A stretch of DNA of 64,000 nucleotides from Lachnospiraceae bacterium (GCA_910575445.1 CAJTFW010000013.1:1-64000), one strand, 5' to 3'; shown: positions 43,181-53,105, numbered from the stretch's first letter. The notes: a model not told the origin generated them from the letters alone. Numbers and translations are program-made.

Positions 43181-43210
43181 TATACTATTTTTAGGATGGG
43201 TAATAGTATA
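43181..43210. promoter_or_regulatory. 9-bp inverted repeat overlapping the fucosyltransferase promoter
   Basis: TATACTATT (43181-43189) and AATAGTATA (43202-43210) flank a 12-base centre. The right arm includes the -10 box of the minus-strand promoter, so it could be an operator or simply symmetric -10-like sequence. Confidence 0.3.
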
Positions 43211-43233
43211 GCATAAGACAGATGGGGATACAA
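43205..43233 (-). promoter_or_regulatory. Promoter of the fucosyltransferase-like gene
   Basis: Minus-strand TTGTAT (43233-43228) and TATACT (43210-43205), 17-base spacing. Confidence 0.55.
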
Positions 43234-43275
43234 GCGGCGCCTTTGAAGTTTTAGAGAAGAAGAAAGGGTTTGAAA

Positions 43276-44490
43276 ATGGGCTTGAAAGTTTTGCAGATTA
43301 GTACGGTTTGTGGAAGCGGAAGTGTGGGACGGATTGTGGTGGATATTTATGAGGCGCTTTTAAAAAATGGGGATAAAGGATGTATTGCTTATGGAAGAAG
43401 AAAGGCGCCAGAAGGAATACAGGCGTATCGGTTTGGCTCAGACTGGGATATGGGGATACATGTGCTTTCGACGTTTTTTAGGGGGGAGCATGGGTTTGCG
43501 TCAAAAAGACAGACCAAGCGGTTGATAGAGAAGATAGAAAAGTGGAACCCTGACGTGATTCAGCTTCATAATATTCATGGATTTGTACTACAAGTGGAGC
43601 TTTTGTTTGCGTACCTGAAGAAGGCAAAAAAGCCAGTGGTGTGGACGCTGCATGACGGATGGGCATATACGGGGCATTGTGCATTTTATGATTATACGGG
43701 ATGTCGGGGGTTTGAAAGTGGGTGTTATAAGTGTACAGAGTATCAAAAAGTCTATCCTTACGCTTTATTTCGGAACCGGACGAAGGAGAATTATATAAGG
43801 AAGAAAGAAGCTTTTACAAATGTTTTGGATTTGACAATTGTAACACCTTCCTCTTGGCTTGCTAGGGAAGTCAAAAAGTCTTTTTTAAAGGAGTATCCAA
43901 TAAAAGTAATTCCCAATGGGGTGGATAGAGAGATATTTTGCCCAAGAGAGGGAACGCTTCGAGAGAACATGGGGCTTCTTCAGAAATTTGTGATTCTTGG
44001 CGTGGCAAATGTATGGGAGCGAAGAAAGGGGCTTTCTTATTTTATAGAGCTTAGTGAGAGACTTTCGAAGGAGTATCAGATAGTGCTGATTGGACTGTCA
44101 AAGAAACAGCTTCGGGGGCTTAGAGGAAATATAACAGGGCTTTCTAGGACTTCTTCTGCTGAAGAACTGGCAGAGTATTATTCGATGGCAGATGTGTTTG
44201 TCAATCTGACACTTGAGGACAATTTTCCAACGACGAATTTGGAGGCGCTGTCTTGTGGAACGCCGGTGATTACATTTGATACCGGGGGAAGTCCTGAGAG
44301 CCTGGATGAAAGCTGCGGGGGAGTGGTGCCTAAAAGGGATATAGAGGCACTTCTTAGGGCGATAGAGGCAGAGAGAAAGGAACCAAAGAGAAAAGAAGAC
44401 TGTCTAAAGCGTGCAGAGCGATATGAGAAATATCAGTGTTTTCAGGAGTATATTAAGTTGTACCACAGTCTGGCAGGTCAGGGAGAATAG
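43276..44490 (+). CDS. Family 4 (GT4) glycosyltransferase
   Basis: A 404-aa GT-B-fold enzyme. The N-terminal KVLQISTVCGSGSVGRIVVD is the acceptor-side domain, followed by KPVVWTLHDGWAYTGHCAFY, a segment seen in colanic-acid and capsule transferases. The C-terminal donor domain has YSMADVFVNLTLEDNFPTTN followed by LEALSCGTPVITFDTGGSPE, the E-x7-E-type motif. ATG 43276 has AAAGGG before it; TTG 43270 is an alternative. It directly abuts the next transferase gene. Confidence 0.85.
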   Translation: MGLKVLQISTVCGSGSVGRIVVDIYEALLKNGDKGCIAYGRRKAPEGIQAYRFGSDWDMGIHVLSTFFRGEHGFASKRQTKRLIEKIEKWNPDVIQLHNIHGFVLQVELLFAYLKKAKKPVVWTLHDGWAYTGHCAFYDYTGCRGFESGCYKCTEYQKVYPYALFRNRTKENYIRKKEAFTNVLDLTIVTPSSWLAREVKKSFLKEYPIKVIPNGVDREIFCPREGTLRENMGLLQKFVILGVANVWERRKGLSYFIELSERLSKEYQIVLIGLSKKQLRGLRGNITGLSRTSSAEELAEYYSMADVFVNLTLEDNFPTTNLEALSCGTPVITFDTGGSPESLDESCGGVVPKRDIEALLRAIEAERKEPKRKEDCLKRAERYEKYQCFQEYIKLYHSLAGQGE

Positions 44491-45237
44491 ATGAGAGATT
44501 TACCAAAAGTGTCGATAATTACAACGACATACAACGATGCCAAAAATCTTCAGAGAATTATGGAAGAAGTGGCAGGACAGGATTATAAAAATCTGGAATA
44601 TATTATTGTGGATGGAGGCTCTACGGATGGGACGATAGAGCTGATACAGCAGATGGAAGAGCGTTTGCCTAAAAAAGTGCGGTGGATATCAGAGCCAGAT
44701 AGTGGGATTTATGATGCCCTTAATAAGGGGATTTTGCTGGCAACCGGAGATATTATCGGGTGTTGTTTTGACCGTTTTGCAGACAGGGGAGTTATCCGCA
44801 AAATGGTGGAAGTGATGGAAAGGGAGAAAACGGATGGGGTACATGGAGACCTCTACTATATGGATGGGGAGCAGATTGTCCGCAAATGGCACCAGGGGCA
44901 GGGGAGTATCCGCAGCGGCTGGATGCCAGGACATCCAACGCTATATCTTAGAAAAGAAGTGTATCAGCGCTATGGATTGTACAAGACGGATTATCGCATT
45001 GCAGCAGATTATGAGTTTATGGTGCGGATTTTATATCGAAAAGAGGTAAGACTTTCGTATCTTTCGGAGATACTGATTTATATGTCCCATGGCGGGACAA
45101 GCACGAATAGTTTGGGGGCGTATCTGGAATCGCTAAAAGAAGGGCATCGGGCGCTAAAAGAAAATGGAGTGGCTTTTGCATGGGTTACGGATGTAGGTAG
45201 AATATTGCGGGTAATCTTGCAGTTTGTAAGGCGGTAG
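44491..45237 (+). CDS. Family 2 (GT2) glycosyltransferase
   Basis: A 248-aa GT-A-fold enzyme. It opens VSIITTTYNDAKNLQRIMEE, then YIIVDGGSTDGTIELI and SEPDSGIYDALNKGILLATG. The metal-binding DXD-like position is at GDLYYMDGE, and WMPGHPTLYL is typical of WcaA/EpsE-type enzymes. It starts immediately after the previous stop codon, so it is co-translated with it. It is probably part of surface polysaccharide repeat-unit assembly. Confidence 0.86.
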   Translation: MRDLPKVSIITTTYNDAKNLQRIMEEVAGQDYKNLEYIIVDGGSTDGTIELIQQMEERLPKKVRWISEPDSGIYDALNKGILLATGDIIGCCFDRFADRGVIRKMVEVMEREKTDGVHGDLYYMDGEQIVRKWHQGQGSIRSGWMPGHPTLYLRKEVYQRYGLYKTDYRIAADYEFMVRILYRKEVRLSYLSEILIYMSHGGTSTNSLGAYLESLKEGHRALKENGVAFAWVTDVGRILRVILQFVRR

Positions 45238-45362
45238 AGATACCTGTAAAAAAGCGACACTTGGCTTGGATAGATATATATTTCAACAAAAAGTGGCAAT
45301 TAAAGGAAATGTGTGATATACTGCGCGTAAGTCATTTTGGCAGCAGGAGGTGGCGAGCTGGT

Positions 45363-46058
45363 ATGGAGAATCGAAAACTGGTGATTATTCCGGCTTTTAA
45401 TGAGAGCGGGAGTATTTTAAAAGCAGTGGAAGATATTAGAGAACATGCACCGGATTTTGATTATGTGGTGATTAATGACTGCTCTACGGACGATACATTG
45501 GCACTGTGTCAGAAACAGGGATTAAACTATGTAAATTTACCGGTAAATCTGGGAATTGGCGGGGCAGTGCAGACAGGTTATCTGTATGGTTGTCAGTATG
45601 GATATGAGGTGGCAGTGCAGTTTGATGGGGATGGACAGCATGATGCAGCGTATCTTGGTATGATGGCCCGTACGCTTTTGGAGACAAAGAGTGATATGGT
45701 GATTGGGTCCCGGTTTATTGAGAAAGAGGGATTTCAGTCTTCAGGGATACGCAGAATTGGAATTAGATATTTTTCTGGTCTGCTGTGGGTATTAACAGGG
45801 AAACGGGTGACAGACCCGACTTCGGGAATGCGGATGGTTAATCGGGAAGTGATGCAGATTTATGCAGAGAATTATCCCAAAGATTATCCAGAACCAGAGA
45901 GTGTGATGGCAATTCTTCGGATGGGTAAGAAAGTGACAGAAGTGCCAGTGGTGATGAAGAAAAGAAAAGAAGGGATTTCCTCGATTGGAGGAGTGAAATC
46001 CATCTATTATATGATAAAGGTGACGTTGGCAATCTTGATGGAGCGGTTGAGGAGATAA
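45363..46058 (+). CDS. GT2 glycosyltransferase, polyprenyl-phosphate (DPM1-like) type
   Basis: A 231-aa enzyme. LVIIPAFNESGSILKAVEDI, VVINDCSTDDTLALCQ and VAVQFDGDGQHDAAYL (the metal site) match dolichyl/polyprenyl-phosphate sugar synthases. The helix TDPTSGMRMVNREVM is characteristic. It has no C-terminal membrane helices; the adjacent DUF2304 membrane protein commonly supplies this function. The start is ATG 45363, chosen for AGGAGG upstream; the frame opens ~100 bases earlier without a site. The 125-base gap before it (45238-45362) holds no clear signal. Confidence 0.85.
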   Translation: MENRKLVIIPAFNESGSILKAVEDIREHAPDFDYVVINDCSTDDTLALCQKQGLNYVNLPVNLGIGGAVQTGYLYGCQYGYEVAVQFDGDGQHDAAYLGMMARTLLETKSDMVIGSRFIEKEGFQSSGIRRIGIRYFSGLLWVLTGKRVTDPTSGMRMVNREVMQIYAENYPKDYPEPESVMAILRMGKKVTEVPVVMKKRKEGISSIGGVKSIYYMIKVTLAILMERLRR

Positions 46059-46062
46059 AGAT

Positions 46063-46443
46063 ATGATGACAATAAAGCTGCAGATTGTGATTGGTCTGGC
46101 GATTCTGGTGGTATTTTTGATTTTGGTAAATATGATTCGAAGAAGAAGCCTAGAGCTTAAATATGCGCTGTCTTGGTTCTTGGTCTTGTGTGCATTGTTT
46201 GCGTTTGACTGTGCACCAAGGCTTTTGATTGTGGTGTCAGAATTTTTGGGCATCTATGCGCCAGTCAATATGATTTTTTTCTTAGGATTTTGTTTTTCGC
46301 TTGTGATTATCTTTTCGCTGACCGTGGCGCTCTCTCGGATGTCGAACAGTGTGCGGACATTAGACCAGATGGTGGCGCTTAATGAGAAAAGGCTTCAGGA
46401 GTTGGAAACAGAGCTTAAGAGATATAAGAAAGAGGAAAATTAA
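46063..46443 (+). CDS. DUF2304 small membrane protein
   Basis: A 126-aa protein with three hydrophobic segments (IVIGLAILVVFLILVNMIRR; YALSWFLVLCALFAFD; NMIFFLGFCFSLVIIFSLTVA) and a charged coiled-coil tail. DUF2304 genes typically sit beside a GT2 transferase, as here on both sides. A membrane anchor or flippase role for polyprenyl-linked sugar is proposed but unproven. It starts 4 bases after the previous gene. Confidence 0.82.
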   Translation: MMTIKLQIVIGLAILVVFLILVNMIRRRSLELKYALSWFLVLCALFAFDCAPRLLIVVSEFLGIYAPVNMIFFLGFCFSLVIIFSLTVALSRMSNSVRTLDQMVALNEKRLQELETELKRYKKEEN

Positions 46444-46444
46444 G

Positions 46445-47395
46445 ATGGAGAGAGGGAAGATATTGTATCTGGTAGTGCCTTGCTATAATGAGGAAGAAGT
46501 GTTGCCAGAGACATCAAAAAGGCTTCGCGAGAAGATGCAAAGCCTGATAGAAAAAGGAAAGATAGCAAAAGACAGCAAGATTCTGTTTGTCAATGATGGC
46601 TCAAAGGACAGAACCTGGGAGATGATTGAAGAACTGCACCAAAAGGATGCTATCTACCAGGGGGTAAAGCTTTCAAGGAACCGCGGACATCAAAATGCGT
46701 TGCTTGGCGGACTGATGACTGCGAAAAAATATGCAGATATGGTGATTTCTCTGGATGCGGATTTGCAAGACGATATTGATGCGATTGACGAATTTGTGGA
46801 GAAATATGATAAAGGCTGTGAGATTGTCTATGGGGTGCGAAGTGCCAGAAAGACAGACACTTTCTTTAAAAAATTTACAGCGGAAGGATTTTATAAGCTT
46901 TTGCATCTGATGGGTGGCGAGGTGGTCTTTAACCATGCAGACTATCGGCTGATGAGTAAGCGGGCGCTTGAAGAGATGGAAAAATATCAGGAGGTCAATC
47001 TGTTTTTAAGAGGGATTGTGCCAATGATTGGCTTTCAGACGGATATTGTGTACTATGAAAGACATGAGAGACTGGCTGGAGAGTCAAAATATCCTCTAAA
47101 GAAGATGTTAGCGCTGGCAATTGATGGGATTACATCGCTCTCGATTAAGCCAATACGCCTGATTGTATTTTTGGGAATGTTTATCTTTGTATGTAGTATT
47201 GCGATGCTTGTATATTCTCTGGTACAGCATTTTCTTGGAAATACCAGCATTGGCTGGACGTCTTTGATTGTGTCTATCTGGGCGATTGGAGGTTTACAGC
47301 TTTTAGCGATTGGTGTGATTGGGGAATATATCGGGAAGATTTATCTGGAGACAAAGGCAAGGCCAAAGTATATCATTGAGAAAGAATTAAGATAA
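46445..47395 (+). CDS. GT2 glycosyltransferase with C-terminal membrane helices (GtrB-like)
   Basis: A 316-aa enzyme. The GT-A domain (YLVVPCYNEEEVLPETSKRL, ILFVNDGSKDRTWEMIEEL, VISLDADLQDDIDAIDEF with the metal-binding Asp residues) is followed by two membrane helices near residues 235-300. It ends GEYIGKIYLETKARPKY, typical of GtrB/ArnC. It would charge undecaprenyl phosphate with a sugar for later transfer outside the cell. ATG 46445 begins one base after the previous stop codon. Confidence 0.88.
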   Translation: MERGKILYLVVPCYNEEEVLPETSKRLREKMQSLIEKGKIAKDSKILFVNDGSKDRTWEMIEELHQKDAIYQGVKLSRNRGHQNALLGGLMTAKKYADMVISLDADLQDDIDAIDEFVEKYDKGCEIVYGVRSARKTDTFFKKFTAEGFYKLLHLMGGEVVFNHADYRLMSKRALEEMEKYQEVNLFLRGIVPMIGFQTDIVYYERHERLAGESKYPLKKMLALAIDGITSLSIKPIRLIVFLGMFIFVCSIAMLVYSLVQHFLGNTSIGWTSLIVSIWAIGGLQLLAIGVIGEYIGKIYLETKARPKYIIEKELR

Positions 47396-47405
47396 GAGGT
47401 GCTAG

Positions 47406-49604
47406 ATGGATGCATATATAAGAAAATTGCTGAAAAAAGAGCAGTCAGAGTTCTGGCTTGTTGTGGTGCTGACACTGTTAGCGATAGCTGTACGGGTGCT
47501 GGTGCGCTCTTTTGTGGCGGAAGATTGGAGTGTCTATTGGAGCAACTGGCTTTTACAGTTTCAAGAAGGCGGATTTCGTGCCTTAAAGGATGACTTTTAT
47601 GATTATGCGCCGCCAGTGATGTATCTTTTGTACCTGATTACACGGCTGCCTCTAAATCCTATGACTGCTTTTAAAGGCATCTGCTGTCTGCTAGAAATTC
47701 TGGGAGCTTTTGTGATTGCAAAGATTGTGCTTTTGTGCACAAAAAGCCAAAAAAAGGCAGTATTTTCTTATGGCATCTTTTTATTTTGGCCAACGGTTAT
47801 TCTAAATGCGGCGGTCTGGTCGCAGTGTGATATTATCTATACGCTCTTGATTCTGTGCAGTGTATATTTTCTGTTAAAAGATAAGACCTGGACAGGGATG
47901 TGGTTCTATGGCGCAGCGTTTGCAGTAAAATTACAGACACTTTTTATCTTTCCTTTTCTGGTGATACTGTGGGTGCACAGAAAGATAAAAATAAAGCATT
48001 TTGTAACCATTCCTGTGATGTATCTTCTGGGGATTCTGCCGGCGTGGATAGCAGGAAGACCTTTTTTGGAGCTTCTGGGCATCTATGCTTTTCAGGGAGG
48101 AAAGGACCGCTGGTCGCTGTCGATAAAATTTCCAAATATTTATCAAATCATTGGAAATAACTATTTTCTGGATGAGTATGTGGGCGCTGGTATGTATCTG
48201 ATACTGGGAATCTTGATGATAGTTCTCTTTTGGATGGCGTATCAGAACGTGCATGTAACAAAAGAATATACGATTTTGATGGTTATATTTTTTGGAATGT
48301 TGACCACCTATTTTCTTCCACATATGCATGAGCGGTATCTGTATCTGACAGATGCATTTTTATTAATCTATGTAATGATTCGTGTAAAAAGATTTCCGCT
48401 TCTGATGGGAGCAAGTTTTTTAACGGTGGTTGGTTATGCGCAGTATTTAACAAAAAAGGAACCTTATCTGCCGTACGGCGTGCTGGCGTTTGTACAGCTT
48501 GGAATTTTGCTCTTGATTGGACTGGATTTGTATTGGTATTCGGCTGGAAAAGAGGAAGGAAAGAGCAGTGAAAAAGGGCTTGACAAGTGGCTTTTAGCGC
48601 TTTTGTTTCAAGAGTTTTCGATTGGAAAGCTTCGGTTTTCTTTTTTAGAGGGACTATTGGCTGTATGTATTACAGGAGTGGGCTGTATGCTTCGAACACC
48701 ATTTGAGACAGGGATGCCGCACTGGGCGTATCTGCTGGCGGAATGGTATCTGGCAGTGGCAGTCTCGGTGCTGGTCTTTTGGTATACCATAAACCCAAAA
48801 AAGGCGCTTATAACTTATGCAATGCTGATGATTTTACCGGTGATTGTAGCAGAAGGGACCATCCTTCGAGGAGACGCGGTCGTGGGATGTGTGCTTTTTG
48901 TAAGTGCATTGCTTTTTCTGGGAACAGACGAAGAAAGGGCATATCATTGGTTGTTTACTGTGGTGACGGCAGCCTTACTGCTTTGGTCTGTTCGCTATAT
49001 TGGGATTCTCTTTGCCTGTATGGTGCTCTGGCAGCGCAGAAAGCTTAGAAGTGAGCAGCTGCTTGTCTTGTTAGCGGCAGGTGGCGCCCGGTTTCTCTAT
49101 GCTTATAAGGCATGGATAGAAGCTAATTATACTTTAACAACATTTCACTGGGCGAATATCTATGAGATAGTTGGCAAAGAGGCAGTCTTGGGACAGTTGA
49201 TAGATCCAATTGCACTGGTGGGACTTTTTCTGACACTTGGGATTGTGGTGCTGCTTTTGTATCTGTTCTCCATACGGGAATGGGAGATGGGAAGGATAGT
49301 GTTTATCCGGCTGCTCCTGTTCTTTGGACTAATAGCAGGGTATTTTCTGCCATATATGGACCAGTCGTATGGATATCTCTACTGCGTGCTCTCAGTCGTC
49401 TATATGATGCTTTGTACAAGGGAATTTCTGGTGGCAATGCTTCTGCAGATTGTTACATTTGCCGGATATCAGGAAGCATTTCATGGGGTATCTATGATGT
49501 CTATGACTATATTTGCCGTGATACAGTTCTTGATAATTGGATGGCTTGGGATACAACTTCTTATAGACACAGGAGTGCTTTCGATATGGAGACAAAGAAA
49601 TTAG
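47406..49604 (+). CDS. GT-C-type polytopic membrane glycosyltransferase
   Basis: A 732-aa protein with well over ten hydrophobic segments. The early extracytoplasmic loop DDFYDYAPPVMYLLYL resembles the acidic loop motifs of GT39/GT87-type mannosyltransferases that use polyprenyl-linked sugars. The second half (from ~residue 390) looks like a repeat of membrane architecture with a shorter loop. It probably uses the lipid-linked sugar made by the GtrB-like neighbour. The last 19 bases overlap the next gene. Confidence 0.7.
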   Translation: MDAYIRKLLKKEQSEFWLVVVLTLLAIAVRVLVRSFVAEDWSVYWSNWLLQFQEGGFRALKDDFYDYAPPVMYLLYLITRLPLNPMTAFKGICCLLEILGAFVIAKIVLLCTKSQKKAVFSYGIFLFWPTVILNAAVWSQCDIIYTLLILCSVYFLLKDKTWTGMWFYGAAFAVKLQTLFIFPFLVILWVHRKIKIKHFVTIPVMYLLGILPAWIAGRPFLELLGIYAFQGGKDRWSLSIKFPNIYQIIGNNYFLDEYVGAGMYLILGILMIVLFWMAYQNVHVTKEYTILMVIFFGMLTTYFLPHMHERYLYLTDAFLLIYVMIRVKRFPLLMGASFLTVVGYAQYLTKKEPYLPYGVLAFVQLGILLLIGLDLYWYSAGKEEGKSSEKGLDKWLLALLFQEFSIGKLRFSFLEGLLAVCITGVGCMLRTPFETGMPHWAYLLAEWYLAVAVSVLVFWYTINPKKALITYAMLMILPVIVAEGTILRGDAVVGCVLFVSALLFLGTDEERAYHWLFTVVTAALLLWSVRYIGILFACMVLWQRRKLRSEQLLVLLAAGGARFLYAYKAWIEANYTLTTFHWANIYEIVGKEAVLGQLIDPIALVGLFLTLGIVVLLLYLFSIREWEMGRIVFIRLLLFFGLIAGYFLPYMDQSYGYLYCVLSVVYMMLCTREFLVAMLLQIVTFAGYQEAFHGVSMMSMTIFAVIQFLIIGWLGIQLLIDTGVLSIWRQRN

Positions 49605-50737
49605 CCTATTTGGATGGTTTAAAAGGCATAGGCTGTGTGTTGGTTTTTATGACGCATTTTGTATTTGCATTTTATTATGGAATGTATCATTATGAGCCTG
49701 AAAGCTGTCATCTGCCGGGGAACCTGGATATTTGGATTGGAAAGTCGCCACTGAATCTATTGTTTAATGGCAATACAGCAGTACGTCTGTTCCTGGTGTT
49801 AAGCGGGTATCTGCTCTGCCGAACTTATTTTCTGACAAAGGATAAGGGGCGGCTTCTTAACAGTGCAAAGAAGCGCTATCTGCGGCTGATGCCGGCGGTA
49901 CTTGTGGTAAATGTGGCAGTGTTTGTGCTGATGTGCCTGGGGCTGTATCGAAACAATGAGGCAGCGCTTCTGGCTGGTTCAAAGGAGTGGTTTGCAGGGT
50001 TTAATATGTTTGCACCTTCGGTATGGGGGATGTTAAAAGAGTCTCTGTATGGCTGTTACCTGTTTGGAAGCAATGACTATAACGGCGTGCTCTGGACGAT
50101 GCAGATATTGTTTGTGGGTGCATATATTGACTATGCGCTGGCGTATGTTTGCGGAGAGAAAAAATGGCGCTGGATATGCTATGGTATCTTGACTGTAGTT
50201 TTGCTGCGTACAGATTATTTAAGCATCTTTTTGGGGTATGTGCTCTGTGATTTTATGCATACTGACTGGAAGTGGAAAGAGGTATGCATAAAATCTCAGA
50301 TACTCAACGGGATGTTAGGAGTTGTTGGGCTTTATTTTATGGCATATCCTTCGGCAGGTTTTGGATATGAAGGGACGATATGGGGAATTCTGCCATTTGT
50401 CTTTGTGAATTATTATCATATACTAGGAGTATTGTGCTTTGTGTTTGCAGTCTTAAATCTACAAGGGCTTCAGAAGTTTTTTGCCAGAAAAGGTTTCTTA
50501 TATCTGGGACGGATTTCTTATTCCTTATATCTGATTCATTTTCCGGTGATTGCCACATTGGGGGCATGGTTTTTTCTGACTTTTGAGGGAAGGATTGGGT
50601 ATAACCTGACTTGTCTTCTGAATCTAATGCTGATTAGTGTTGTTACAGTGGTGTTATCAGAACTGTCGGTGCGGTATGTGGAGCCTCTAGGTAAGAAGGG
50701 GGAGCGGTTGATTGGGCAAATCTTTGGACAAAGATAG
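49586..50737 (+). CDS. Acyltransferase 3 family membrane protein (first of three)
   Basis: A 383-aa integral membrane O-acyltransferase. YLDGLKGIGCVLVFMTHFVF holds the family Asp/Lys and the catalytic-type His, and RLFLVLSGYLLCRTYF the Arg-rich loop. FLYLGRISYSLYLIHFPV near the C-terminus is also diagnostic. It would O-acetylate a cell-surface glycan from the outer face. ATG 49586 is preceded by AGGAG and overlaps the previous gene; longer upstream readings run through that gene's coding region. Confidence 0.85.
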   Translation: METKKLAYLDGLKGIGCVLVFMTHFVFAFYYGMYHYEPESCHLPGNLDIWIGKSPLNLLFNGNTAVRLFLVLSGYLLCRTYFLTKDKGRLLNSAKKRYLRLMPAVLVVNVAVFVLMCLGLYRNNEAALLAGSKEWFAGFNMFAPSVWGMLKESLYGCYLFGSNDYNGVLWTMQILFVGAYIDYALAYVCGEKKWRWICYGILTVVLLRTDYLSIFLGYVLCDFMHTDWKWKEVCIKSQILNGMLGVVGLYFMAYPSAGFGYEGTIWGILPFVFVNYYHILGVLCFVFAVLNLQGLQKFFARKGFLYLGRISYSLYLIHFPVIATLGAWFFLTFEGRIGYNLTCLLNLMLISVVTVVLSELSVRYVEPLGKKGERLIGQIFGQR

Positions 50738-51731
50738 AAAAAAAGAGCGCCTTTTATGGCTGGACTTTGGAAAGGCAATCGGAATTCTTGTAGTGCTGCT
50801 TGTTCATGCAGAGTGTGCACTTGGGCCGGTGACCTACTATGGGGGGATGTTTTACATGCCCATCTTTTTTGTGGCAGCCGGGTATACGTATCGGCACAGA
50901 GAAGAGGAGACACTTTTGGAATTTTTAAAGAAGAAAGCAAGAAGGCTTCTAATTCCATATATAGCGGCCAGCGGTTTTCTGTGGCTGTTTTTCTGGGTCA
51001 AGGATTCGCTCCTTGGCAAAAATCCCACAGATATTCGGATAACCTCTCTTTTAGGAATTCTCTACTCCAGAAATCAATATTATACAATGGAATATACCCA
51101 GGAAAATCCAGTGCTTTTAGATATCCTAAACGCACCGCTTTGGTTCTTGACTGCGATGTTTCTTACGTATCTGTGGTATGAGCTTATCGTAAGAAGTCAG
51201 AAAAAAAAGCTTCTTCTGGCACTTGGACTGACAGCTTCGATACTCTGGCATTATCGCACGATGCGTCTGCTTCCCTGGAGTCTTGATGCAGTGCCTTATT
51301 TTGCCTGCTATCTGTGGGTAGGAGAGCAGATGCGAAAAAAAGAGGAAGAAAAACGACTTGGAGAATTGTGGTTTTTAGGTCTGTTGCTCGTTGTATTTTT
51401 ATTATCTTCCAATCTAAATGGAAGCGTCAACCTCTCCTGTGGCGATTATGGACACTCGATGATTCTATGTCTGCTTGCTGGAAGCAGCGGCTCGCTTCTT
51501 ATCTTTGCAGCGGGGATATGGTTAGAGCAGCGCTATGTGATGATAGCGAAGCTATGCAGCCTGGTGGGTCAGGAGACGCTTTGGATACTGTGCCTGCATA
51601 TGTTCCTCTATATGTTTTTTAAGACCGGTGCAGAGCTTCTAGGGCTTTTAGAGTGGCTTGCAAAGGCTTTGATGGTATTTGGCAGCTTAGGCATCTTGAC
51701 AGTGGTGGGGAGAGTGGTGCATAGAAAATGA
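50712..51731 (+). CDS. Acyltransferase 3 family membrane protein (second of three)
   Basis: A 339-aa membrane acyltransferase of the OafA/WecH/Fuc4NAc-type. LLWLDFGKAIGILVVLLVHA and MFYMPIFFVAAGYTYRH mark the N-terminal family region, and ETLWILCLHMFLYMFFK the late His helix. It starts at TTG 50712 after GGGGAG and overlaps the previous gene by 26 bases. It probably modifies the same polysaccharide at another position. Confidence 0.83.
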   Translation: MGKSLDKDRKKERLLWLDFGKAIGILVVLLVHAECALGPVTYYGGMFYMPIFFVAAGYTYRHREEETLLEFLKKKARRLLIPYIAASGFLWLFFWVKDSLLGKNPTDIRITSLLGILYSRNQYYTMEYTQENPVLLDILNAPLWFLTAMFLTYLWYELIVRSQKKKLLLALGLTASILWHYRTMRLLPWSLDAVPYFACYLWVGEQMRKKEEEKRLGELWFLGLLLVVFLLSSNLNGSVNLSCGDYGHSMILCLLAGSSGSLLIFAAGIWLEQRYVMIAKLCSLVGQETLWILCLHMFLYMFFKTGAELLGLLEWLAKALMVFGSLGILTVVGRVVHRK

Positions 51732-51767
51732 TGCAAAATAAATGTATTATTGAAAGGAGGGACTTTT

Positions 51768-53105
51768 GTGCTTTTAAGATATATTGTCAGTAATTATAAA
51801 TCCATTGGCCATCCAGTGGAATTTAGTATGCTTCCAACAAGTAATTTTCAAGATGAACGTTATCTAAAAACTATCAGTACAAAGGCTGGAGCATGGAAAG
51901 TTTTACATCGGGGAGGCTTTTTTGGACCTAATGCATCAGGAAAATCATCTTTTATTGCATCTATTGATTTTGCAAGAGATTTTATTGTAAATGGAAAAAA
52001 AAGCGGAAAAGGTACAGGGGTAAGTCAATTCAAAGGAGAGATAGCAGAGTTAGGAGGAGTCTCTACCTTTCAGTTTACATTTTATTTAAAAGAAGAAGTA
52101 TATGAATATGGTTTTACACTTGACCGTCAGCAAATACATGAAGAATGGCTTATGGTTCTGACAGAAAAAGATTTTGTGCCATTGTTCACACGTACCACAA
52201 GTACAAGTGGAAAGACAATGATTGATATTGAAGCAAAGTTTGCACGTAAAAATTCTAGTGAGAGAAAGCTTGCGGAGGTGTTAAAAGAAAGTATACAGGA
52301 AAACCAAAAGAATCAGTTGTTTTTATATAAGTTGTATGACAATGGGATTAAAAAGGCAGAAGGAATTGTAGGATGGTTTAAAAATCTACAGGTTATCTTT
52401 CCAGATACAAAAGTAAAGGGACTTCCGCTGCGTATGCGTACAGACACAAGCTTAAAAGCTTTTATTGCAGAGAGTCTAAGACGAATGGACACGGGGGTGT
52501 TTGACCTTTCTGTAGCAAGTGATGAAATTGATTTTTATGATTTTGCAGAAAAGATGAATTTACCCAAAGAACTAATAGAAGAAATAGAAGATATAAAAGA
52601 GGGAATTGTTAGTCTAAATGGTAAATATTTTATTTTCTCTGAAGGCGAAAAAAATCATACGGTGCTGGTACAGATTAAATTTGAGCATCATCTTTATGAG
52701 ACATCCGTAGAGTTTAATATTGAAGAAGAATCCGATGGAACACAAAGGCTACTGGATTTGCTACCAGTTCTGTTTATGATGGGAGAGAAAGATTCTAGAA
52801 TTTATTTTATTGATGAAATAGACAGAAGTCTTCATACTAAGTTATCACAGCATTTACTAAACGAGTTTGCAAAAAATTGTGAAAAAACTAACAATCAGAT
52901 TGTCTTTACAGCTCATGATGTAAATCTGATTCATCTAGAACATTTTCGGCAAGATGAAATCTGGTTTATTGAAAAAAATCAGAAGGGAGAATCCGCATTA
53001 AAACCACTTTCTGATTTTGAGGTGCAGAAAAATCAGGATATGTTAAAAGCTTATCTAAATGGAAGATTTGGGGCAATTCCTGTAATAAGGGGGAATAGCA
53101 GATGA
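51768..53105 (+). CDS. RloA/AbiLi-type AAA15 ATPase, anti-phage defence
   Basis: A 445-aa ABC-like ATPase. Walker A is GPNASGKSS after LLRYIVSNYKSIG, the usual AAA15/OLD-type opening. The distal half has EESDGTQRLLDLLPVLF (signature region), SRIYFIDEIDRSLH (Walker B with catalytic Glu) and FTAHDVNLI (switch His). Paired with RloB-type proteins it forms RloAB or AbiL-like systems, in which the ATPase senses infection and the partner acts. GTG 51768 follows AAAGGAGGG by 6 bases. It is AT-richer than flanking genes and separates two acyltransferase-rich blocks, consistent with acquisition. Confidence 0.85.
   Translation: MLLRYIVSNYKSIGHPVEFSMLPTSNFQDERYLKTISTKAGAWKVLHRGGFFGPNASGKSSFIASIDFARDFIVNGKKSGKGTGVSQFKGEIAELGGVSTFQFTFYLKEEVYEYGFTLDRQQIHEEWLMVLTEKDFVPLFTRTTSTSGKTMIDIEAKFARKNSSERKLAEVLKESIQENQKNQLFLYKLYDNGIKKAEGIVGWFKNLQVIFPDTKVKGLPLRMRTDTSLKAFIAESLRRMDTGVFDLSVASDEIDFYDFAEKMNLPKELIEEIEDIKEGIVSLNGKYFIFSEGEKNHTVLVQIKFEHHLYETSVEFNIEEESDGTQRLLDLLPVLFMMGEKDSRIYFIDEIDRSLHTKLSQHLLNEFAKNCEKTNNQIVFTAHDVNLIHLEHFRQDEIWFIEKNQKGESALKPLSDFEVQKNQDMLKAYLNGRFGAIPVIRGNSR

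Noticed and set aside
49280-49585. N-terminal extension of the first acyltransferase
   Set aside because: The frame is open upstream, but this overlaps the coding sequence of the GT-C gene. ATG 49586 has an AGGAG site and matches the family start.
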